Shown here: positions 41,556 to 49,991 of the stretch, in pieces
Layout: each line of letters starts with the position of its first letter
How positions within the stretch are numbered: position 1 is the stretch's first letter
Assembly (NCBI GenBank): GCA_045600045.1
Contig: JAZRXD010000091.1
Span: forward strand, 1 to 53,143
Direction: 5' to 3'
Source: UBA1715 sp045600045
GTDB taxonomy: Bacteria; Bacteroidota; Bacteroidia; Bacteroidales; UBA1715
Length of the DNA stretch: 53,143 nucleotides
Program-made: the position numbers and the translations under genes
The notes under the pieces: generated by a model
The model's input: only the letters and a program-made list of their open reading frames with translations
What the model was told of the DNA's origin: nothing
Database searches by the model: none

Positions 41556-44500
41556 TTAAATAATTGCGTCGTATATAATTTTTTGAATTCGTGGTCGTAA
41601 AGCAGAATCGCCCAACATTGTGTTTTTCGCATCTGGCGTAACACGATTCACTCTGTTGGACAAAAATATATAAATTAAAGACTGATCGGGATCAACCCAA
41701 AACAATGTTCCAGTAAACCCTGTGTGACCATAACTATTTCGTGACGTGCAACGACAAGTCGGATCAATTTTACTGCTGTCGCGCTCTGGTTTATCGAAAG
41801 CATAGCCTTTACGATTTCCATTTTCGCAAAACGGACAAGAAGTAAACAAATCTATCGTCTTGGAATCAAGATATTTTTCACCACCATATTCTCCTCCATT
41901 CAACAACATTTGAAGCAATTTTGCCAAATCATTGGCATCGGAAAACAACCCCGCATGTCCACTCACACCACCCAAAATTGCAGCACCTCTGTCGTGAACA
42001 TAGCCTTGAAGTAATTGTTGACGAAAATATTCATCGGTTTCGGTCGGTGCAATTTGTGATTTATCAAACTTTTTCAATGGACAATATCCCAATGTTGACG
42101 CTCCCAATTTTGAATAAAAATTCTTTTCCGTAAACATATCAATTGACTGCCCCGATATATTTTTCACTGCCTCTGTCATCAAATAAAAACCTAAATCGCT
42201 ATACACAACTTCCTTTTTCGGCAAAAGCGGTGATTCAGCAATCAAACGAAAAACAGTATCGCGATATGCGTTGTTCATATAACGATTTTCACCAACTTCA
42301 ATTAAATGGTCCGCATCTTTTGTTGTGGTAAATGCATTATCTACATAGTGGAAATTTTTCGTTAAATACAACTGATTATCAAGTCTATATGGATATTCCG
42401 AACTCCGAGTTCGCGACTTCATTCCCTTTTCGTAATAATCTTTAATAAAAGTCGGAACCGACGAGACACCTGGTCGCAACTGAGCTTGGTGCGTCAGTAC
42501 ATCTGCTATGAGCAACGTATCTTTATCGGTTTTCCTCAACCACGGAATATAATCACCCAAAGTTTTGTCCAACAGGAACTTATTATCATCGTACAATTTC
42601 ATTAACGTGATAGCAGTCGCTGCAGATTTTGTTACCGAAGCCAAATCATAAATCGTTGTTTCCGTTACCGAATCTTTTGAACCATACGTATAGAATCCAA
42701 ACGCTTTTTCATAAACTACAACACCGTCTTTTGCAACCAAAATTTCACAACCGGGCATTGCTCCGTAACCAATAAACAAATTGACAACGGAATCAATCTT
42801 ATTCAGCGTATTTTCTTCCATTCCAACCTCGTATGGTTCGCCGGAACGAAGGCGATTTATAGAACCTAACGGCAATCCTGTTCCTGCCTGAAATCCACCA
42901 GCCGAGACTGGCAAATGACCAGTTGCCGGCAACGCGCCAAATAACACTTCTGCAGCTACTTCCTGACAAATTCTCTTGAAATCGTACGATACGACCAACG
43001 ATTCCACGTTTGGTAAAACTGTTTTGAAATAATCCAACGCATACGGATTTGCATGCAAAACCATCACAACATTACAACGGGCTGCAATTTTGCCTACTAT
43101 ATCAACCATAGCCGGCGTTATGCCATATTTCTTACTTGGATATGAGCTTGACCCCGGCACATCAAGAACAACAACGTCAAATTGTCGTAATCTTTCCAAC
43201 GTGTTAGTCAACTTCGTTTCGTAACCTGAAACAGCAGGAACCGAAAACAACGAAACGGAAGCCTGTTTTTGCAATTTTTTAACAAAATACGATGGTGTAT
43301 TTTTTAACGAAACGACAGCAATTTTTTTCGTATCCAACTGACGAAACGGCAATTGGGATTTTGCATCTTTCACTACCGTCATAGAAGCTTGCACCAATTT
43401 GCGATTCAACGAGCGCGCCTGTGCCGTATTCAAATCATTATTAAGATTTTGTAAATTAACGTGGGTTCGTTCTGGAACTTTCATCCACGATTTCGCAATC
43501 AAAATTCTACGACAATGGTCATTTATATCAGATTCTTTCAATCGACCTGTTGCTAAAGCCTGTTTGATTGCCGCAATTGCCTTTGGCACATCCAATGTAA
43601 ATTCCAGCACATCATTACCAGCCAACAAAGCACGAACCTCAACTTCACCAGCAGGGAATGCTCCGCTGACAGCCTTCATATTCAAAGCATCTGTGAAAAT
43701 CAGGCCTTGAAAATTCAAATCTTCACGAAGCTTTCCGTTTACAATTTTTTGAGACAAAGTTGATGGTAAATCCTTAGTTTTCTCAAATGAAGGAACATTC
43801 AAATGAGCGACCATAACACCAGTCAAATCATTCTTTATCAAGTACTTAAAAGGATACAATTCGAAATTTTCCAATTCCTCTTTCGTACCAGTTACCAATG
43901 GCAATGAATAATGCGAATCACTTGAAACATTTCCGTGGCCAGGAAAATGTTTTGCTGTTGTAAGCACTTTCTGTGACTGCATTCCACGCATATACAACAA
44001 TCCTTTTTGTGCAACATTTTCTTTGTCTTCGCCAAACGAACGTGTATTTATTACTGGATTTTGCGGATTATTATTTATATCAACAACAGGCGCAAAATTT
44101 ATATGAATTCCCATTCGAACACATTGACGACCAATTTCTTTTCCCATTTCCTCAATAAGATATTCGTTTTTCTTGTCAATCGCTCCTAATTGAAGTTGGC
44201 GAGGAAACGAAATCGTGCTATCCAAACGCATTGCTAATCCCCATTCTCCGTCTATTGCTACCGACAATGGAATCTTCGACAACGCCTGAAATTCATTCGT
44301 CATTTTTGCCTGCAAAACAGGAGAGCCTTTAAAAAAAATAACTCCACCAATATGATTTTCTTCAATCAACTTTTTAACTGCCACCGAATTGTTTTGTTTA
44401 GGATCGGAATAAGCTGCGACCATAAAAAGTTGACCGATTTTTTCATCCAAAGTCATTGTATTAAACACAGAATCAACCCATTGCATATCTGCACCAGAAA

Positions 44501-44600
44501 AAGGATAAGAAGCATTTTTTGAAGATTCTGTGGAATTTAGCAAACCGCAATTCAAAAATAATAACGCAAGAACAACTAATGTGATTTTATATAGTTTCAT
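41556..44600 (-). CDS. NagZ-like GH3 / beta-lactamase-like fusion enzyme
   Basis: The product has 1014 residues. An N-terminal export signal (KITLVVLALLFLNC) may be a lipoprotein type. Residues 30-370 are a GH3 beta-N-acetylhexosaminidase: LSVAIDGEWGLAMRLD, the NagZ signature KVLTTAKHFPGHGNVSSDSH, and nucleophile Asp304 in LIFTDALNMKAVSG. A GH3 C-terminal-type domain follows (400-580). Residues 600-1014 are a serine hydrolase of the beta-lactamase/PBP class: Ser655 in LASVTKSAATAI, then VYSDLGFYLMTEA and YGHTGFTGTLFWVDPDQSLI. The fusion is typical of Bacteroidota and probably acts on peptidoglycan fragments, cleaving the sugar and perhaps the peptide. It overlaps the upstream peptidase stop by one base. 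Confidence 0.9.
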   Translation of the reverse strand: MKLYKITLVVLALLFLNCGLLNSTESSKNASYPFSGADMQWVDSVFNTMTLDEKIGQLFMVAAYSDPKQNNSVAVKKLIEENHIGGVIFFKGSPVLQAKMTNEFQALSKIPLSVAIDGEWGLAMRLDSTISFPRQLQLGAIDKKNEYLIEEMGKEIGRQCVRMGIHINFAPVVDINNNPQNPVINTRSFGEDKENVAQKGLLYMRGMQSQKVLTTAKHFPGHGNVSSDSHYSLPLVTGTKEELENFELYPFKYLIKNDLTGVMVAHLNVPSFEKTKDLPSTLSQKIVNGKLREDLNFQGLIFTDALNMKAVSGAFPAGEVEVRALLAGNDVLEFTLDVPKAIAAIKQALATGRLKESDINDHCRRILIAKSWMKVPERTHVNLQNLNNDLNTAQARSLNRKLVQASMTVVKDAKSQLPFRQLDTKKIAVVSLKNTPSYFVKKLQKQASVSLFSVPAVSGYETKLTNTLERLRQFDVVVLDVPGSSSYPSKKYGITPAMVDIVGKIAARCNVVMVLHANPYALDYFKTVLPNVESLVVSYDFKRICQEVAAEVLFGALPATGHLPVSAGGFQAGTGLPLGSINRLRSGEPYEVGMEENTLNKIDSVVNLFIGYGAMPGCEILVAKDGVVVYEKAFGFYTYGSKDSVTETTIYDLASVTKSAATAITLMKLYDDNKFLLDKTLGDYIPWLRKTDKDTLLIADVLTHQAQLRPGVSSVPTFIKDYYEKGMKSRTRSSEYPYRLDNQLYLTKNFHYVDNAFTTTKDADHLIEVGENRYMNNAYRDTVFRLIAESPLLPKKEVVYSDLGFYLMTEAVKNISGQSIDMFTEKNFYSKLGASTLGYCPLKKFDKSQIAPTETDEYFRQQLLQGYVHDRGAAILGGVSGHAGLFSDANDLAKLLQMLLNGGEYGGEKYLDSKTIDLFTSCPFCENGNRKGYAFDKPERDSSKIDPTCRCTSRNSYGHTGFTGTLFWVDPDQSLIYIFLSNRVNRVTPDAKNTMLGDSALRPRIQKIIYDAII

Positions 44601-45520
44601 TACAAATATTCCATTAATTCTTTGTACAACACATACATAGACTCAATATCACTTTTATTGATTTTTTCCTTCGGAGAATGAGGAAATTCTTGTGCCGCAC
44701 CAACAAAGCACCAATTTACCGCATACGGAATTTTTTGAAGCGAAGCTCCATCGCTACCACCTGCAGTTTCCACCTCACGTTGGATCTCAATATTTTCACG
44801 TTTCGCAACGTTCAAAATCTTGTCAACATACGTTTTTCGAGGCAGATTCGTATCTTTCAAAGAAACCACACAACCTTTTCCATATTCAATTCCTTCGGTA
44901 ATCCAAGTAATATCAGCTATCAATGCATTATGCAAATGATACATTTTATACAAATAACGCCAACAATATTTTACATTTCCAGCACCTGTTTCTTCGCCTG
45001 TCGTAAATACAATAGCTCCATTTTTCATTGTCTGCGCAAGTCGCAATGCCACATATACGCCAACTCTATCATCCAAAAACGGAGAAACAATATATTCATC
45101 ATCTTCTTGAAAATCAGGTTTATATGTCAACAACGTTCCACGTTCCAATTCCACGTCCGATTCATAAACCAAACTATCCCCTTGTTGACGTACTACGCAC
45201 GAAACATCTTTTCCATTTTGCAAACCGACAAGTTCAGTTCCGTCTTCGCAACGAGGCGATCCAACAGGCACCAATGTTTTATTGTAACCCACCATAAAAC
45301 CAACACTGTCGATATGAACAAAAATTGCTGTTCGAGGAGTTCCCCACACCAACATCACACAATCCTGATAATCTTCGCCACAAACAACATGTGGTTTATG
45401 TCTCCACGAAAAACAATTCTTTTCGACATATTCAACAAGAAACATCGACAAACGGCTTTCGTCGCTTGATGGAGCAGAAATACTGCACAACTTTTTCAGT
45501 AAATTGTAATCGTCACTCAT
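44600..45520 (-). CDS. M42/M20-like metallopeptidase
   Basis: The product has 306 residues. Metal-site motifs are visible: IFVHIDSVGFMVGYN (His and Asp), IVSPFLDDRVGVYVALRLAQ (bridging Asp), VFTTGEETGAGNVKYCW (Glu-Glu catalytic and metal pair), and ADITWITEG. TAGGSDGASLQKIPYAVNWC with HSPKEKIN gives the distal His. This is the M42/glutamyl-aminopeptidase-like fold. The protein is shorter than usual M42 enzymes (340-360). It has no signal, so it works in the cytosol; a role trimming peptides released during wall recycling would suit its coupling to the NagZ fusion, but this is inference. Overlaps: 8 bases with the upstream gene, 1 with the downstream gene. Confidence 0.82.
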   Translation of the reverse strand: MSDDYNLLKKLCSISAPSSDESRLSMFLVEYVEKNCFSWRHKPHVVCGEDYQDCVMLVWGTPRTAIFVHIDSVGFMVGYNKTLVPVGSPRCEDGTELVGLQNGKDVSCVVRQQGDSLVYESDVELERGTLLTYKPDFQEDDEYIVSPFLDDRVGVYVALRLAQTMKNGAIVFTTGEETGAGNVKYCWRYLYKMYHLHNALIADITWITEGIEYGKGCVVSLKDTNLPRKTYVDKILNVAKRENIEIQREVETAGGSDGASLQKIPYAVNWCFVGAAQEFPHSPKEKINKSDIESMYVLYKELMEYL

Positions 45521-46115
45521 TTTCTATTTTCACTCCTATTATTTTATGTAATGCGGCAAGACATTCATCCGCTGTTTTTACTGCCACGGCACAATGAATT
45601 TCACACGTTTCGGCAAAATTCTGCGAAACGATTTCACATTTAAAACGTTTCACGATATTCATCACCGCATTATTTTGTTCATACGTGAATTTGACTGAGA
45701 AGTACGACTGAATAACCTTTTCTACGACTTCGGCATGCGACAACGCATCTTTTGTCGCTTCTTTGTACGCTTGCATCAATCCGCCAACGCCAAGCAAAAT
45801 TCCACCAAAATAACGTACAACAACAACCGCAACATTCGTCAGCCCAAACGCATCCAACTGCCCCAAAATCGGTTTTCCTGCAGAATTTGAAGGTTCTCCG
45901 TCGTCGGAACAACGGAATTTTTCGCCCGTATTTCCAATTTTGTACGCCCAACAATGATGACGGGCGGCATGATGTTCCTTCCGCAACGATTCCAAACGAG
46001 ATTTCACATCATCTTCCGACGCAACAGGATATGCAAAAGCAAGAAATTTGCTGCCTTTGTCCTTAAAAAGCCCCTCGGAAGGTGCTGTTATTGTCTTGTA
46101 GGTACTTTCAAACAT
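45513..46115 (-). CDS. IMPACT/YigZ family protein
   Basis: The product has 200 residues. The N-terminal UPF0029 domain is unmistakable: GLFKDKGSKFLAFAYPVASE, HHAARHHCWAYKIG, FRCSDDGEPSNSAGKPILGQ, LTNVAVVVVRYFGGILLGVG, GLMQAYKEATKDAL. The C-terminal part is a DUF1949-like alpha/beta domain with SVKFTYEQNNAVMNIVKRF. The family is linked to translation regulation in eukaryotes; the bacterial function is unclear. It leads the four-gene minus-strand operon. Confidence 0.92.
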   Translation of the reverse strand: MFESTYKTITAPSEGLFKDKGSKFLAFAYPVASEDDVKSRLESLRKEHHAARHHCWAYKIGNTGEKFRCSDDGEPSNSAGKPILGQLDAFGLTNVAVVVVRYFGGILLGVGGLMQAYKEATKDALSHAEVVEKVIQSYFSVKFTYEQNNAVMNIVKRFKCEIVSQNFAETCEIHCAVAVKTADECLAALHKIIGVKIENE

Positions 46116-46131
46116 AACGTATAAAACTTGT

Positions 46132-46139
46132 CAAAAGTA
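46132..46139 (-). promoter_or_regulatory. -7 promoter box (TACTTTTG) of the YigZ-led operon
   Basis: On the minus strand TACTTTTG, a perfect TAnnTTTG, 16 bases before the ATG at 46115. Confidence 0.5.
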
Positions 46140-46202
46140 ACAAAGACAAATCGGCGAGAAAAATCTTTAACGTACGAGTTTTCAACGTGTTGTACACAAA
46201 TA

Positions 46203-46235
46203 AAAAAGCCGATTCGCATTTGCAAACCGGCTTAT
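46203..46235 (-). terminator. Terminator of rplS
   Basis: The stem AAGCCG / CGGCTT with a partly paired interior is followed on the minus strand by six T; it lies just beyond the rplS stop. Confidence 0.8.
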
Positions 46236-46255
46236 GTTTTGGGAAAAAATTTGTA

Positions 46256-46603
46256 TTAAATACGTTTTTCTTTAATACGAGCTTTTTTACCTGTTAAATC
46301 ACGTAAATAGAATATACGAGCGCGACGAACTTTACCTTTTTTGTTAACTTCAATTTTGTCAATCATTGGAGAGTTTACTGGGATAATTCTTTCAACGCCA
46401 ACGTTTCCAGACATTTTTCTGATTGTGAATGTTTCAACTGGGCCTTCGTTTCTTCTTTGAAGAACTGTACCACGGAATTGTTGGATACGTTCCTTATCAC
46501 CTTCTTTAATCTTATAATGAACTGTAATTGTATCTCCAGCAGCGAATTCTGGCCACTCTCTCTTTGTAATAACTTCGCTCTTTACTTCGTCTAATAGATT
46601 CAT
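46256..46603 (-). CDS. rplS: 50S ribosomal protein L19
   Basis: L19 sits at the 30S-50S interface. It has 115 residues: FAAGDTITVHYKIKEGDKER, IQQFRGTVLQRRNEGPVETF, TIRKMSGNVGVERIIPVNSP and the basic end KGKVRRARIFYLRDLTGKKA. The length and motifs are standard. It is a single-gene unit here, without the usual trmD/rimM neighbours, as in other Bacteroidota. Confidence 0.97.
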   Translation of the reverse strand: MNLLDEVKSEVITKREWPEFAAGDTITVHYKIKEGDKERIQQFRGTVLQRRNEGPVETFTIRKMSGNVGVERIIPVNSPMIDKIEVNKKGKVRRARIFYLRDLTGKKARIKEKRI

Positions 46604-46625
46604 CTCATTTATATTTTAGGGTCGG

Positions 46626-46655
46626 CAAATGTAATTATTTTTTTTAGAATACGAA
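46626..46655 (-). promoter_or_regulatory. Promoter of rplS
   Basis: On the minus strand TACATTTG (46626-46633) with TTCG (46652-46655) 18 bases upstream, close to the TTTG/TAnnTTTG consensus. The leader is about 15 bases. Confidence 0.6.
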
Positions 46656-46663
46656 CACTTTTG

Positions 46664-46685
46664 AAAAAATCTTTTCAAAAAGATT
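46664..46685 (-). terminator. Terminator of the Cu/Zn permease gene
   Basis: AATCTTTT / AAAAGATT with a tiny loop and a T run on the minus strand. It begins at the stop codon itself. Confidence 0.6.
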
Positions 46686-47919
46686 ACTCGGAAATATTTC
46701 CTCCGTATATAAAACCTAACGATTCAACAACGCTTTGTACTTCATTATCACCAACTTCGCCTTCCAAAACAACGGTACTGGCAGAAGGATCCGCTATCAC
46801 ATTTTTTACTCCACTCAGCTTTTGCAGATTCGTTTCCACACTCATTTTACAATGATTACATCTCATTCCTTCCACTTTATATGTCTTAGAATGATGCTCG
46901 TATTGATGATGTACATGATGTTTTTTTAAAATCAATGAATTAATAATGAGCAATACGAATATAATTGTGGAAATTATATCGATAATCGAAAAATGAGTTT
47001 CGCAACAATCAGCCGAGTTGTGAATTACCGAGAACCATTCTGCTGGTGCTGACAAGTCTATAAACAAGCCAAATGCAATTGAACCAACTATGATACTCAA
47101 TACATATATTAACATTGTTTTCAAGCCCATAACCTTTTGAACCACCATCAACGATGCGAAACTGACAGCCGGTCCTGCCATTAAAAACACTAATGCTGCG
47201 CCTGGCGTCAACCCTTTCAACATTAAAGCCGCGGCAATTGGAATGGAACCCGTTGCACAAACATACATCGGCAATGCTATCACAATCACAACAAGCATTT
47301 CCAACAATGGTCTGTTGGAAAACTGCAACAAAAAACTATCTGGGACAAACACGGCAATCAATCCGGCAACAACCATTCCTATAACCAAACGCGAACCGAT
47401 GTCTTGCAACATATTCACAAATCCGTAACGGAATATTTCAACAAATTTATTTCCTGCTGGCGACGAATGACAATCACAATCTTCAACCTCAATTTGACTT
47501 GGTTCTGTATTGTCATTATCTAACGCCGTAACCAAGCCGCCGGAAAACAACGATGTAATCAATGCCGCAATGGGTCTAATTATGGCAAATGGCAAGCCAA
47601 AAACCGAATACGTAGCCAAAATGGAATCGACACCAGTTTGCGGTGTTGCCGTTAAAAATGCCGTTGTTGCACCTTTTGATGCTCCTTCTTTTCGCAACGA
47701 CATAGCCGTTGGCAACACACCACACGAACACAAAGGCAACGGAATTCCGAACAGTGCCGCCAATAATACAGAACGAAATGAATTTTCCGAGAAACAATTT
47801 CTATAGAATGTCTGCGGAACAACTACATGTAATATACCTGCACACAGAAAACCAAATAGCAAAAATGGTGTCATTCCCGCTATCATTCTTCCCAATGCAA
47901 TCAAGCTTTCAATCATCAT
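46684..47919 (-). CDS. SO_0444-type Cu/Zn efflux permease with HMA domain
   Basis: The product has 411 residues. The membrane part (about 1-330) is a DUF318-type permease of eight or so helices: MTPFLLFGFLCAGILHVVVP, the Cys motif GIPLPLCSCGVLPTAMSLRK, ATPQTGVDSILATYSVFG, and LMAGPAVSFASLMVVQKVMG. A His-rich stretch (KKHHVHHQYEHHSK) joins it to a C-terminal heavy-metal-associated domain with the metal site VEGMRCNHCKMSVETNL. This joined design is that of the SO_0444 Cu/Zn efflux family: HMA and His residues capture metal and the permease exports it. No metal regulator gene is adjacent. Confidence 0.9.
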   Translation of the reverse strand: MMIESLIALGRMIAGMTPFLLFGFLCAGILHVVVPQTFYRNCFSENSFRSVLLAALFGIPLPLCSCGVLPTAMSLRKEGASKGATTAFLTATPQTGVDSILATYSVFGLPFAIIRPIAALITSLFSGGLVTALDNDNTEPSQIEVEDCDCHSSPAGNKFVEIFRYGFVNMLQDIGSRLVIGMVVAGLIAVFVPDSFLLQFSNRPLLEMLVVIVIALPMYVCATGSIPIAAALMLKGLTPGAALVFLMAGPAVSFASLMVVQKVMGLKTMLIYVLSIIVGSIAFGLFIDLSAPAEWFSVIHNSADCCETHFSIIDIISTIIFVLLIINSLILKKHHVHHQYEHHSKTYKVEGMRCNHCKMSVETNLQKLSGVKNVIADPSASTVVLEGEVGDNEVQSVVESLGFIYGGNISE

Positions 47920-48026
47920 TTCTTATTTAAACATCGCAAAGATGAACATTTTAAACTAATTACACAATCATATTTAGTAGTGATTATCTTATTTTGAAAT
48001 ACCTTCTTTAAACGAGTAAAAAAGAC

Positions 48027-48034
48027 TATTTTTG
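48027..48034 (+). promoter_or_regulatory. -7 promoter box (TATTTTTG) of the symporter gene
   Basis: Perfect TAnnTTTG, 20 bases before the ATG at 48055. Confidence 0.5.
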
Positions 48035-48054
48035 CATCATAAAATTATAAATAT

Positions 48055-49941
48055 ATGGTTTTACAAAGTTTAGACATCGCTGTGATTTTCATCTATATTG
48101 CGATAATCGTTTTCATAGGAATTTATTTCAAAAAACAAGCTCAAAAAGACAAATCTGCTTATTTACTTGGAGGCAGAAAAATGCCGTGGTATATGCTCGG
48201 TCTTTCCGACGCTTCGGGAATGTTCGACATTTCGGGTACTATGTGGCTTGTCACATTGTTATTTGTATATGGACTAAAAAGTATTTGGATTCCATGGCTG
48301 TGGCCTACTTTCAACCAAATTTTCTTAATGATGTTCCTTTCTGCCTGGTTACGTCGTTCAAACGTAACGACTGGTGCAGAATGGATACAAACGCGTTTTG
48401 GCGACAGTCGAGGAAGTAAAATGTCGCATTGGATTGTGGTTTGTTTCGCCTTGCTGATTGGACTTTCAATGCTTTCGTACGGATTTGTAGGACTTGGAAA
48501 ATTCCTTACGCTTTTCATTCCATGGGATTGGGTTTGTTCGGTATTGCACATCTCAACCGACTGTATTCCAGCCTTGTACATCCCACACGTATATGGTATT
48601 TTCTTTACGCTGTTTGCAACATTCTACACTATTTTGGGTGGTATGATAAGTATTGTATGGGCCGATGTTGTACAATACTCAATTATGACAATCGCTTCCA
48701 TTGCAATTGGAATTATTGCAATGTATAACGTAAGTCCTGAAACTCTTGCCGCTCTTACTCCCGATGGTTGGAATACGCCACTGTTTGGCAACGAATTGGA
48801 TATTGACTGGACTGGTAAATTACACGAAGTGAATCAAAAAATTGCCGAAGATGGCTATTCACTATTCAGTCTGTTCTTCGGATTTATGTTTATGAAAGGA
48901 ATTTTGGTCAGCATGGCCGGTCCTGCACCGACATACGACATGCAAAAGATTTTGGCAAATAAAACGCCACAAGATGCACTGAAAATGAGCGGATCCGTTT
49001 CTGTAATTCTTAATCCAGTACGTTATTTTATGGTTTCGGGATTCGCAATTCTTGCAATTGCCTTCTACGACGATTTGAATCTTTCAGTCAATGGAATAAT
49101 CGACTTCGAACAAATTCTTCCAGCCGCGATGGTAAAATTCCTACCTGCCGGTTTACTTGGTTTGTTGCTTGTTGGTTTACTTGCTGCTTTCATTTCTACA
49201 TTTGCTGGAACACTTAATGCCACGCAAGCCTATATTTCCAACGACATTTATTTGAAACACATTAATCCGGAAGCAACAGCAACGCAGCAAAAACGCATCA
49301 ACTATATTGTTGGTATTTGCGCAGTGGCATTCAGTACTATGTTGGGATTTTTGCTAAAAAACATCAACGAAATTCTTCAAATCGTTACGGGCGCATTTTA
49401 CGCAAGCTACATTGCGTCGAACGTGTTGAAATGGTATTGGTGGCGTTTCAACGGTGAAGGATATTTCTGGGGAATGCTCACAGGTATTTTATCAGGCGTA
49501 ATAATAGGAACCATACAATTGCTTGCTCCTGAAATCATTACCGACAACTTCAGTTTTATACCGTCAAGTCTCATCGCCTTGTATTTATTCCCTGTAACGC
49601 TTGTCATTTCAATAATCGGCTGTTTACTTGGTACATTATTGACCGAACCAACAGACGAATCCACCTTGAAATCGTTTTACACAAACATCCGCCCTTGGGG
49701 ATTTTGGAAACCGGTATTACAATTAGCTCAACAAGATAATCCTGATTTCAAACCTAACACTCGTTTTTGGAAAGATATGGCAAACGTTGCCGTCGGTGTT
49801 GTAACACAAACCGCACTTGTTGCTATGCCAATCTGCCTTATAACCCGAAACTGGTTCTGGTTTGCAATTTCATTGATAATAATTGCCGTTGGCGCAACCA
49901 CTTTAAAATTCACATGGTGGAACAAATTGGATGAAATTTAA
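48055..49941 (+). CDS. Sodium:solute symporter family protein
   Basis: The product has 628 residues and about 13 membrane helices. SSS-family motifs: YLLGGRKMPWYMLGLSDASG near the first helices, AGPAPTYDMQKILANKTPQD, and LLGLLLVGLLAAFISTFAGT followed by LNATQAYISNDIYLKHINPE, the conserved region around the sodium site. It uses the sodium gradient to import a small solute, probably a sugar or an organic acid; the cargo cannot be read from sequence. It lies just upstream of the GH9 gene, which has its own promoter, so they are neighbours rather than clearly one operon. Confidence 0.9.
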   Translation: MVLQSLDIAVIFIYIAIIVFIGIYFKKQAQKDKSAYLLGGRKMPWYMLGLSDASGMFDISGTMWLVTLLFVYGLKSIWIPWLWPTFNQIFLMMFLSAWLRRSNVTTGAEWIQTRFGDSRGSKMSHWIVVCFALLIGLSMLSYGFVGLGKFLTLFIPWDWVCSVLHISTDCIPALYIPHVYGIFFTLFATFYTILGGMISIVWADVVQYSIMTIASIAIGIIAMYNVSPETLAALTPDGWNTPLFGNELDIDWTGKLHEVNQKIAEDGYSLFSLFFGFMFMKGILVSMAGPAPTYDMQKILANKTPQDALKMSGSVSVILNPVRYFMVSGFAILAIAFYDDLNLSVNGIIDFEQILPAAMVKFLPAGLLGLLLVGLLAAFISTFAGTLNATQAYISNDIYLKHINPEATATQQKRINYIVGICAVAFSTMLGFLLKNINEILQIVTGAFYASYIASNVLKWYWWRFNGEGYFWGMLTGILSGVIIGTIQLLAPEIITDNFSFIPSSLIALYLFPVTLVISIIGCLLGTLLTEPTDESTLKSFYTNIRPWGFWKPVLQLAQQDNPDFKPNTRFWKDMANVAVGVVTQTALVAMPICLITRNWFWFAISLIIIAVGATTLKFTWWNKLDEI

Positions 49942-49944
49942 CCT

Positions 49945-49973
49945 TTTGTCTTGACGCATTATTTATATATTTG
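49945..49973 (+). promoter_or_regulatory. Promoter of the GH9 gene
   Basis: TTTG (49945-49948), a 17-base spacer, TATATTTG (49966-49973). The box covers the frame-open TTG at 49971, so translation must begin at the ATG at 49992, giving a leader of about 11 bases. Confidence 0.7.
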
Positions 49974-49991
49974 CCTACAAAACTTATTTTT

